A stretch of DNA of 64,000 bases from Antennarius striatus (taxonomy: Eukaryota; Chordata; Actinopteri; Lophiiformes; Antennariidae), in the NCBI RefSeq assembly GCF_040054535.1, contig NC_090797.1, positions 6,379,001 through 6,443,000 of the forward strand, read 5' to 3'. The first letter of the stretch is position 1, and each line of letters opens with the position of its first letter. The position numbers and the translations under genes are program-made. The notes beneath the pieces were generated by a model. It was not told the DNA's origin and ran no database searches. It worked only from the letters and a program-made list of their open reading frames with translations. Positions 52,601 through 62,158 of the stretch are shown here, one piece after another.

Positions 52601-55600
52601 CTACAAACAAGATCAGTTCTACTGCTCATCCACAGCAGATCAGTCCACAGAGAAACCAGCAGATGATATTTTTTGTTCATGCACTGAACCAAACAATTTT
52701 AGCTCAAATGAATTGGCATCATCTTCAGGTCTTTTTCATTGACACGGTTCCAGGGACAGGTCAGAGCCAGTTACAAACTACAAACCAGTTCTCCATGTTC
52801 CCACAGCTGAAAAACCAGCTCATGAAAGTTGGTGCCAGAATGGAAACAAAGCATTAAAGGGATATCCAAAGCTGTTTAAATCAATCCACTGTACTTTAAG
52901 AAACTTTCTTGAAGACATTTCGCCTCTCATCCAAGAGGCTTCTTCAAGCTTTTAAAGGGATAGAAAAAAACCCAAAATGTTCATGACAGGAAGTCAGGGC
53001 TGGGATTATCCTACAAAATCAAAAGTTTGTGATGATCATATTTTTGTTGTTGTTGTTGTTCTTGCTAACAAATGTACTTTTTAACTCCTCAGCAGTTCAT
53101 GTTTCATGTCATTAACACAAAAAATATATTTTCATTTAACGTCTATTCTTCAGTTAAATGTCATATTTGGTTAACACTGCTAATTTACAATGGCAAACAG
53201 TGGGCTGCTGATTGCCAGACCTCATGTTCCATGTCCACGCTGATCTAACCGTTTTCTTTAACACCTAATCTTTTCTCTAACAAGAGGAGGGGCTGCTTCC
53301 ACCCACACCAGAAACCCCTCAGGAGGGTACTGGCACTGTAGAAGGGTCTGTGAGTTCTGGTTTACCAGAGCCTGGTGAACCCGATGAGCCTGATGAGCCT
53401 GTGGTTGACAGAACAGGTCAGTACTGAACAACACAGGCACCAAAGTTTTCATCACAGCCCTTTGGATCATGTGTTACCCTGAATCTTGATCTGTTGTTAG
53501 ATATATGCTTTATATCCACAAATGTGTATAAAGTATTTGAATTTGATGAGATTTTGTTTAGGGGTGAATCTTGGACAAGGGAAGAGTTTCTTCAATTTTG
53601 AGGTGGATTCGGATACAAATGTAGATTGATTTTTCCCATAATACAAAATTTGTAAAAAATTGTTTATTACCTTTTGAAAAATCATGAAGAAAAACCACAC
53701 ATTTTTATTGGAATATAACAGATTGCACAGATTAAAATATATATTTAGATTGAGCAATATGTTGTGAGTCATGGCACTGCCACGAACATGTAGCTGAGAT
53801 AATCAGCTGTTACAGCCAATTTCATCTGTCAAAACCACCCTTTAATGCCAAATGTTTCATATTTAATGTAATTGGCCTTTCAGGATTTTCGAGATTTCTA
53901 CATCATAAGTGAGATTTTTTTCTGTAAAACCTGATGTTTACAATCAGATGGATGCTTCTGCATTTTGCATGCAATAAAAATTAGATTTAGCAAAAATTAT
54001 ACAAATTTAAGCTCATATATACAAATTTATGTAAATAAATTACAAACTTCTCAGAAGGCTTCATTAAGTTGTTATTTTCTAAAACTTTGATTTTTCTGGA
54101 ATAAATAAATCTGGATCCTCCATTATTGTTGAGAACTCTGACAATAAACAAAGTTCAACAGGAGGATTCCACGGTTAAGAAATGAGTTGGTAGTAACCTG
54201 GTATGGGGCAGATCTGAATAAAATGTTATTTTGGAGACCTTTCTGTAGTGTGCTCTTTGCCCTTGTTGCATTGGTATAAATATAAAGTATGTCACCACGG
54301 AAATCATTACAGAATTTTGTTTGAACAGCCTGGGAACTAATGTTGTATGGATTTCCTTCATCTCATACTTTCCCGTCTCACTCCTTCCAACTGATGCACT
54401 CCAGGTATGCCCACTTGCTTGTTGTGCACGTGCCTTGGTGGTTCGGTCTACTGTGACGACTTGAAACTGGACAGCGTCCCACCTCTTCCCAAAGACACCA
54501 CTCACTTCTACGCACGCTACAACAGAATCACCAAGATCAACAAGTCGGACTTCGCCTTCATGAGTATGCCTTTCGTTTGAATGAAAGTGTATGAAGATCT
54601 CAGAACAGGGAACCAGATATATAGATGCACATCAGGCATTCAAGCGTTTGTGATTTGTGCTGTTTTCAGACAAGCTGAAGAGGATTGATTTGACTGCCAA
54701 CGAGATAACGTCCATCGATGACACAGCATTTTTAGGTCTGCCTCAGCTTGAGGAGCTGGTGATTCGAGAAAATCACGTCTCACAGCTGCCTGCTCTCCCC
54801 GAGACAATGACCCTGATCGACGGCAGTCACAACAACATCGGCACCAAGGGCATTCACAATGAGGCCTTCAAAGTATGTTCATCCACCAAAAGCTGATAAA
54901 ATGGCTAGTTGTAGATAAATTCTTACTCTTTACATTTTCATTCCTTTTTTGCCACAGTATTGACTTATACACAAATACAGTCATGTTAATTGAGTCAACA
55001 ATGAGTTTTCCCATTGTGTACAGGATATGACGAGTCTGCTGTACCTGTACCTAACGGACAACCACCTCGATTACATCCCTGTGCCTCTACCAGACAGTCT
55101 GCGATCTCTACACCTACAGGTAGGTCAGCTCTGACCTCACGTCTCATCATCGCCAAATAAAGCAAAGGCAAAAATAATATCAGGATGGTTATGTCAATAA
55201 ACACAAGGATGTTTTGGATCAGATTACTTGTAAATCCATTTAAAGTACAGGATTACAAAAAATCTAATCTACCGGTATGTCCAGACTTTACATATCCAGC
55301 GTGGCTCCAAACACCAAATCATACCTTTTAAAACAAAAGGCAGCCTGTCAGCCATGGACACCAATTGTATTTAGTTGTCTGGAAATGGTGGACAAACCCT
55401 TTTCCAGGGTTGGACAGGTTAGCTAGTTCAGGGGTTGGACGACAAAATCTTCGTTTTCTCCTCCTTCAGTCATTGTGAGAGCCAAAACCAAGTAGATTTT
55501 CCAGGCTCAAAATCCATGCAGATTTCTCCGCTAAATCTCTGCACTCTAACCAAAAAGGATCTGCATAGTGCTGCCTTCTCAGAGTGAGTATCCAATCAAA

Positions 55601-56433
55601 GGACACTTACATGTCAGGTGAATGTGAGGCCAGCTAGAATGCCCAGAGTCCCCAACTCGTGATCTGATTGGCTATCTTATCTATGAACTCTATGTACCCA
55701 TTTTCTTACAGTGCAGGGACACCTCCATTCTAGATTGTGAAGGCCCTGGACAAGTTTCACTCAACCTGGCAACACAAGCTAGCTGAATTCGGATTGGATA
55801 AAACCTCTCTAACCTAAAAATAGAACACTGACCCAATGTTGACCCATGTCATATTATATCCCAATGTGTGTGTGTATAAAGTAAAATGCTGAAAAATATA
55901 GTTATTTTTTATCATAAATATTATCATGATTTCTGGTTATGTTAGGCCATCAGACACAGCCCACCGCTATGCAACCCTGATTTTTTTTTGTCAATGTTGC
56001 ATAATTTGAGATTCTATTACTATACAACCCTAACAAAAAAAATAGTTACTCAAAGAATAAACTGACAATAGTTTTTTGAACATGTTTTTTTTCCCAAAAT
56101 ATCAATCCTCGTCCAATTTTGGATTCCAACAAATTATTTCAAATTTGAATGACTGAACTTTTAAAGTGCATGAAATCAAATAAAAATGATACAGTCAATG
56201 CTGCCTTTACATACAGCTCAGGCAACAGTATCTCATTGTGTATCCTAAATTTCCCATTGCAGCGTAACAATATTCAAATGATGCACGAGGACACATTCTG
56301 TAACCTGAAAGATTTCAACTACATCAGGAATGCGCTGGAGGACATCCGTCTGGACGGCAACCCCATCAACCTCAGCAGGACCCCGCAGGCCTACATCTGC
56401 CTGCCTCGTATTCCCATCGGGGATCTTATTTAA
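46630..56433 (+). CDS. epyc: Epiphycan, class III SLRP with an inserted Ser-Gly-rich domain (9 coding exons, 583 aa)
   Basis: Coding exons are 46630-46821, 51074-51245, 51580-52002, 52288-52491, 53285-53416, 54405-54563, 54670-54872, 55024-55119 and 56263-56433. All are GT..AG with closing phases, giving 583 codons plus TAA. Human epiphycan is about 322 aa; the excess is the 253 residues of exons 51580-53416. Residues 1-19 are a signal peptide. An acidic stretch with Tyr (DLYDYED) suits tyrosine sulfation. The second exon ends GPDTQK, like human GPHTNED. Residues 122-374 hold the Ser-Gly/Asp domain. The class III cluster CX2CXCX6C (Cys379, 382, 384, 391) and a short LRR array follow. The ending, with ALEDIRLDGNPINLS and QAYICLPRIPIGDL, is characteristic of epiphycan. 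It is expected in cartilage matrix. The donor at 51246 (GTCTGA) is weak. Introns 46822-51073 and 55120-56262 show no other gene. Confidence 0.93.
51762..51833 (+). repeat. epyc: Coding 18-bp minisatellite (hexapeptide repeat) in epiphycan
   Basis: Four adjoining 18-base units, of the form ATATCTGGGGATGTCTTG, encode I/V-S-G-D-I/V/L-L/V. They start at 51762, 51780, 51798 and 51816. The units are nearly identical and keep the frame, so copy number can change without harm to the reading frame. Confidence 0.85.
52905..52952. repeat. Fragment of a common fish interspersed repeat
   Basis: TTGAAGACATTTCGCCTCTC followed by ATCCAAGAGGCTTCTTCAAG matches a block seen repeatedly in fish genomes (from memory). 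It lies in the intron between the second and third Ser-Gly exons of epiphycan. Confidence 0.6.
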
Positions 56434-57275
56434 CCACACAGACACAAATCTACACACTGCACACATCTTTGTACATATTGACACACACAATCACACAGGC
56501 AGACATGCATCCAATTTATAACGTCCTCAATTAATTGATGTTTCAGATCTGTCAAATACTGCTTATGTATATGAATACACATCAATTATCAATCAGATAC
56601 TGGTGATCGAACAAAACACACATGGACACATTGAAACATTCATTCTCTCGTTCTAACAAAACACATTTATGCACGCAAAGACACACACACACACAAGAAC
56701 ATTCTCAAATCGCACCCCAACCTGATAAAGAGTAACTGATGGATGGCGTTCAAAGACATCAGTATTTTAAAACTCTCAAATGGCAAATGTTCAGTGTCTG
56801 TTCATGACTGGCAAGAGAAAACAACCAGTAATATTTTTTAAATATGTTTGTTTTGTAAAAATAAAAAATAATATAAATATTAATGAACAAATCTAACACT
56901 TCTGGACATGTATACTAGTGTAAACTTATTGAAGCTGGAGCTTAATGGAAGACAGACTGAGTAGCTAAAGCAATAAAAAATGCATTTAAACACTCATTTG
57001 TTGTAAAGTCTGTACTGTAATATAAAAATAGATTTTTTTTTACAGGAACTGCAATATTTGGTACATTACATTTAAAAAGGTAATGTTTTAACCATGCACA
57101 GTAGCTTAAACCAGAGACTCCTCTCCTGAGAGTCAATAAAATTCAGATTATTGTTTGATTTGGGAGGGGGGTTGTTGATTTTGATTGTGGATGGGGTTAA
57201 GAATAAGTCTAAAAGCTTGCTAATGTGTGCTCTGTATGGAATAACCACAAGTGAATAAAGTTGTTTTGAAGACCT
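56434..57275 (+). other. epyc: Epiphycan 3' UTR
   Basis: Non-coding sequence after the stop, with AATAAA hexamers at 57135-57140 and 57254-57259; the latter is followed within about 30 bases by another. A 3' UTR of about 0.7-0.85 kb is suggested. Confidence 0.5.
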
Positions 57276-57390
57276 CTCTGAAATAAAAGTGGCTCAATGG
57301 TTTCATTGAAAAGTTAGAAATTTGTTCACATTTGGAAATGTGAATGAAGATGCAGCAAATGTGGGCGGAGTAAAAAAATTTCTACAAGTA

Positions 57391-58000
57391 CAGTGATTCC
57401 TCTACTTACGAATGTCTCTACTTACGAAATTTTCTACTTACGAAATTTCTCAGGAGGAACATATTACCTCTACTTATGAAAGAAATTTCGACTTACGTAA
57501 TGTAAAAGCACAGTATCGGCTGATACTCGAATAAAAACACAGTATCGGCTGATAGTCGAATCTCTCACATGTTCCTGAACGCAACATTCTCATAGCTGCT
57601 CTCCCATTACGTATCTTCCTAGCATCTCATTGGCTAAGAGGGATGCCACTCCACCTCTGTGGAGCTAGAGGTGTTTATGGAGTGTCTCCGGCATTCGGCA
57701 CTCGACCCATGAGGTAGTCTGATAGTTTTGCGCAAATATTTCTTGTCCATACAAACAAAGCAAGAGATCATAGAAAGCATGAGAAAGGGATGCCTTTGGT
57801 TGATCTCACCAAAGAATATGGCCGTAATGCATCTACAATCGCCACGTTATTAAAACAAAAGGAAGTTTAAAGAGTTTAAGGCATGGCGTGGGTGGTTGGA
57901 TAAGTTCAAAAGGAGGACTGGAATTCACTCTGTTGTTCGGCATCGTGAGATAGGAGCGCATGAACCAAAGAGGGAAAAAAACAATGGGGACAGCTGCTAA
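57391..58000 (+). mobile_element. Decayed Tigger-type (pogo, Tc1/mariner superfamily) transposon fragment
   Basis: A TA at 57389-57390 precedes CAGTGATTCCTCTACTTACG, a plausible terminal inverted repeat start, and TCTACTTACGAAAT recurs within it. Around 57757-57870 a CENP-B-like helix-turn-helix is readable: KQEIIESMRKG, then, after a one-base frame change, VDLTKEYGRNASTIATLL. At about 57875-57970 a second DNA-binding segment reads WLDKFKRRTGIHSVVRH. Both are typical of the N-terminal half of Tigger transposases. The DDE catalytic part and a right terminal repeat are absent, and the frame is broken, so the copy is dead. Confidence 0.75.
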
Positions 58001-58010
58001 AAGGTAAATG
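57870..58010 (+). pseudogene. Tigger transposase remnant, second DNA-binding segment
   Basis: The readable frame includes FKEFKAWRGWLDKFKRR and GIHSVVRH, the CENP-B/Tc5 type DNA-binding region that follows the first helix-turn-helix. It then ends without catalytic motifs. It is part of the mobile element fragment described for this place and has no intact start or stop. Confidence 0.65.
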
Positions 58011-58611
58011 ACTGTCATTATTATTCTTTACTCTATTCTTTTTTTTTTATGTTATGCACAACTCTCATTTATTGTGTAACAATCTAATCGTAACATGTAT
58101 TTGAAAAACAGAAAAAGGTGAAAGAAAAAAAATCTTTTAAATCTGAATGGAGTTAATAAATATACATTCTACTCATTCATATCCATTCAGCACTACACTG
58201 ACATACCTCCATGCCCGCATGCCGCATGGCCGAGTTTCTCCCTCCAGAGATGTTTATTAGAAACTCTCAGCTTCACAAAGTTGTCAGTCTGTTTTAAATT
58301 CACTAACAGAGTAAGAGAGAAAAATTTTAGTAAACAAAAAAAATTACATAGGTCTGCATTCAAAAACGGCTGTAGCAAACATGGAGCACCTACTTTGACA
58401 TAATTATTTCAATATTCATTCGGTATACGTCTTGCTAGGTCGTTCCTCCTTTAGAAGGAGCCTATCTACTTCTTCTCTGTTTGAATGCAGCGCGTCACCA
58501 TTAACTTTATAATCAGAGGCGTCAAAGGCAGTATCTCTCACTACCGCCCCCTAGTCTTAAGGAGGAGACAACGACGACGATGCCCTTTTTCGGACAAGTG
58601 CATTTTAGATC

Positions 58612-58686
58612 ATTTGATGGGCTCCAGCTCCCCGTAACCCGCGACAGCAGATAGAGCGGTAACAGAAAATGGATGGATGGATAGAT
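58612..58686 (+). repeat. 3' end of a teleost interspersed repeat with GGAT tail
   Basis: GGGCTCCAGCTCCCCGTAAC, then CGGTAACAGAAAATGGATGG and ATGGATAG: a recognisable 3' end of a repeat family common in fish. The 5' part is missing or unrecognised. Confidence 0.6.
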
Positions 58687-58964
58687 TTTCTTAATGACAT
58701 TGAAAATTAGAAGAAGAAAAAAAGGTTACAACAAGAATAAAATTCTGTAATGCCATCCAATAGCATTCTAAGGTTGAATAATTTGATTTTAAATATTTCT
58801 ATGAGTGCCCTATAAAGAATTATGCACAAAAACATATTCCTGGAGAATCTCAACGATTCACAATTTCATTTGTTTTTCTCTTAAATATAATGACATTACC
58901 TCATGTTGTTAATTTTAGTAAACGTTATGCCTTGTTTCTAAAAAGGAGCCTATTTCCCATAAGT

Positions 58965-59027
58965 GGGCGTGGCCTGTCTTTATATAAATGTGAGTAAATT
59001 AAAAGCGAAAGTGCTTCAAACCACAGC
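58965..59027 (+). promoter_or_regulatory. TATA promoter of the CCCH/WWE gene with an interferon-response-like element
   Basis: GGGCGTGGCC (58965-58974) is a GC/KLF-type box. TATATAAA at 58981-58988 is a good TATA box, about 40 bases before the ATG at 59028, so transcription would start close to 59010-59018. AAAAGCGAAAGTG at 59001-59013 resembles an interferon-stimulated response element (GAAANNGAAA), with the first G changed. Its place between TATA and ATG is unusual for an upstream element. Confidence 0.55.
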
Positions 59028-62000
59028 ATGGCCTCTGCAACGGGTAAGTACACTTTACTGTGATTTTCTTCTGGTGTTCATCTGCCCTCTACTTGTATTT
59101 GAACCGGATTTCAGCCAAGGAGATTTGTATCATCGTTATGCTTGGGGAGTTACAGTATTTAGTGACGTTTATTAAATAGAATGGGCGTATTTAAATTTAT
59201 GGTTGGTTAATCTTGACGTCACATGAAAACTGTATCATGATAGAATTATTAATATGTCATATTAGGGGGGAAATGAACGGAAATGACACAGGCTTTAACT
59301 CTACCTAGGTCACAATTTATCAAAATTCACCGTTATAGAAAATCTACAACCTGGTTTCACTTTCGCTTCTTATTTTTTCCTCTAGCCGAGCAGTACAATT
59401 AATATGCTTTTTCAATGCCTGCTTCTTATTAATTTCTTATTATACGCGCCGTTTAATTGTTATTGTCTAAATTGTACTTAAATTTTTTATTTTAAATATT
59501 TTCTATCAACTAGTATTTTTCAACGTGACCACGGGCAGCTCATAATTTAAACATCCACTAGAGGGTACTGTTACATGTGTCATAAGGACCGGGACACTGG
59601 AACGCTTCATTTTTCTGTTTTGTGTTTTTAATACGTGATTGGGTCTTATTTTCTTCACTACAGGACTTGGACATGAACCAGCTGTGAATTTTGCACATTG
59701 ATCAACTAATAATTCTAACCTGTATGTGATGGTTGCATGTCTTATTCCTTAAAACATGAGGTCAGTGACCTGCCTGGCTGGTTGGGGTCAAATTCTTTCT
59801 AAGCATTCTGGAGAATGCTATAGATTTTAATGAAAATCTTCTCAACATCAAACCTTGTTCCATATATCATTTTGCCTTCCAAAATAATAAAGAATAACAA
59901 GGTGATGTGCATTAATGTCTTGGGAAGCATTCCATCATCACTGGAAACTACAAATAAGTGATCACCAACCTTTTTCTTCCTCTGTCCTTTGTGCTCTTTC
60001 TTCAGACTCTGATGTGGAAAGCGCTTCTGGGGAGGACTTAGATGTCAGCAGTGAGCTGGACAGTGACGAATATTCAGATGTAGAAAATGACTGTCGGGTT
60101 TGTTTATGGGCAGAGAAGATGTTGACAGCATTTATTTTATGACCCTCATTGAAATACATCTATTTGATGTGTATTACTATAGTTGTCACTCCAGTGCTGA
60201 CGAACATCCTCCGTATTTATCTTTTTTTTTCAGAATTCTGAGACACAAGCTTGCAGGTTTTACAACAGTGGTGGCTGTCGGGATGGGCCCAGGTGTCGTT
60301 ACCTGCACGTCTGCAAGTATGCACTGCGAGGGAAATGCCGTAATGGATCCAAATGTAAGCTGAACCACAACACGGGTAGAGGATCATCCTTTGGTGCAAG
60401 AAGGATACATTCACACCAGCCATCAACAAATGACGAGGGGACAAAAGGTTGAATGATTAATCTTTCTTTCTGATCCCCATCTTAACAGCAAACTTTTATT
60501 TTCTATGTGTGTGAGTTTTATATGTGTGCATTTGCTATGTGCTTAATTGCTTCTGTAATTCATTCTTTGTAATAGATGTGAGAATGATGTGTGGTTTTGA
60601 TTCACATTAGTGCATACAGTATTCAGTAGATGATGTGATGAGTTTGCCCCAATGACCCTCAGTTCTTTGTCTTTTTTAATCCAGGCCCAATTCTTAATGA
60701 TGGTCGATTCTACCAGTGGCAGCTGAATGCTAGAAATTCCTGGAAGGATATTGAAAATGATCACGTTATTGAGGCCCAGTACTCACTGCCCCACACCAAA
60801 AGCATTAAAATCTACAACACACCTTATGGGTAAAGGATAATAATTTAAAATAAATTTAAGCACAGAAGGGAAAAAAAGATTTCTGATTAAATCAAATATT
60901 TTTGTCCCCACAGGTCAGTGAATATAGATTTCAATAGAATGAGAGTCGATGGGAAGAGTGTGAGAGTGAGACGTTTAGATGATGGAAACACTGAGTGGAT
61001 CTGGTACTTCACCGTGCATAGGAAGTGGAACAAATATGGAACCAAGGTAAATGGAGTCCCACCTAAACCTCTGTTTTTTGTACAAAATTACCCAAATTCC
61101 CATCTTTTATTAAAATTCAGTGTGTGACCTGAAATTTTCTTTTCTAATTTTCTCAGACGTTAACTAACATTAATTTCAACAGGTTTCATATGGAACCTGC
61201 AGCTCTGTAACCAGCAATGATATAGAAAAGAAGTTCAAGACTGACCCAAAAGGTTCTATTACTTTCAGCATCACTGGTGAAACCTTGGAAATTAGATTCG
61301 AAGGTGAAGCACAGACAGGAAATTGTCATATAATCATGCTGACTTTGAAATGAAGAACTTTGTTTTCTGTGCAAATGCTAAAAATATTTCATTGTGCCTG
61401 CCAGAAATGCAACAAGTGGGGAAAAAAAGACGCAGGAAAGTGAATCGTCGCCCGCTGTACCGTCACAAGCAAGCAGGAGCAGGGTGAGCTTGTATTTTGC
61501 CCATTGGGGTTAAAGGAGTTCAATTAAAGGATTTAATATTGAATTTACACATTTTCTGAGAAATTATTCAGATTTATTTTGAAAAAAGCCATGTTAGCCA
61601 TTTATGTTGTTTAGTTTTAATGCTGACCCAAGGGACGTATTTAACATAGAGATGTGAAAGTGGCAGAAATGTTAGCATCATTTTAAAAGTTATCAATCTG
61701 AGTCTGTTTTTCTCCAGTGTTTCTCAGGCAGCTGCAGCTTTACACAATCTTTCTTTGGGCTCTGGACCAAAGTGGCAGTTTGAGAAGAAAAGAGGAGGTT
61801 GGCATGATTTCAAACAGGTCAGTCGTCAGAAAAAGAGAAGTTACATTTATCTGGAAACATTATCATTAAGAGAGAAAAATTAGGCTCTAAACAGCTTTGT
61901 CTCGACAGAGCTGTTCTCAAACTGATTGCTCAATAACTAGTGATGACATCGAGCAGCAGTACCAGAAGAACCCAAACAAAGGCATGTTCTTCAACGTGAA

Positions 62001-62158
62001 AGGAGAGCTATACAAGCTGGACTTTAAAGGTTTGGTTAAATATTGTGACTATCTCCACTTAAATAGTAATCCAAAAACATGATGGGGTTTTTTTCTCCAC
62101 AGAAATGAAACAAACCAACCTCAACACCAAGAAGTCACGCAAGATCAGACGTATCTAG
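59028..62158 (+). CDS. PARP12/ZAP-like CCCH zinc finger-WWE protein lacking a PARP catalytic domain (10 exons, 358 aa)
   Basis: Exons are 59028-59043, 60006-60097, 60234-60447, 60685-60829, 60914-61046, 61183-61303, 61405-61483, 61718-61817, 61909-62029 and 62103-62158; phases close to 358 codons plus TAG. The donor of exon 3 is uncertain (60447, or 60375 in the same phase). Residues 1-36 are Asp/Glu/Ser-rich. Two tandem CCCH fingers follow, both CX7CX5CX3H (Cys43, 51, 57, His61; Cys63, 71, 77, His81). A WWE module spans about 108-178 (FYQWQLN), a second about 180-257 (EWIWYF, SNDIEKKF, then KKRRRKVNRRP) and a third about 283-358 (PKWQFEKK, SDDIEQQY, YKLDFKEMKQTNL). In PARP12 and ZAP, WWE modules bind ADP-ribose and the fingers bind RNA. 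Here the stop falls right after the last WWE, so no transferase domain exists. A role in RNA/ADP-ribose sensing is inference. Confidence 0.82.
59353..59369 (-). promoter_or_regulatory. Consensus ISRE in intron 1 of the CCCH/WWE gene
   Basis: Read on the minus strand the bases are GAAGCGAAAGTGAAACC. This contains GAAAGTGAAAC, a full match to GAAANNGAAAC, the interferon-stimulated response element. The same GCGAAAGTG core occurs at the promoter (59005-59013). It lies about 310 bases after exon 1. Function is inferred from the match only. Confidence 0.55.

Larger units (their letters stand above)
51553..53436 (+). repeat. epyc: Tandemly duplicated epiphycan exons encoding the Ser-Gly domain
   Basis: Exons 51580-52002 (141 codons), 52288-52491 (68) and 53285-53416 (44) each follow an intron ending CTCTAACAAG and each start AGG[T/A]GG[A/G]G[C]TGC-like, encoding E-V-E-L, E-E-E-L and E-E-G-L. 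Each ends in phase 1 before GTTAGT or GTCAGT. They carry 25, 10 and 1 Ser-Gly pairs. The shared intron ends, exon starts and phases indicate that one exon was copied twice and the copies then expanded to different lengths. The third copy has drifted to Pro/Glu/Asp-rich sequence. The preceding exon ends similarly (MPLTP, then DTQK before GTC), suggesting that its 3' half is the founder. Confidence 0.85.

Noticed and set aside
55420-55790. Possible mobile element in the last epiphycan intron
   Set aside because: The segment felt familiar as fish repeat sequence, but I could not identify terminal repeats or a family with confidence.
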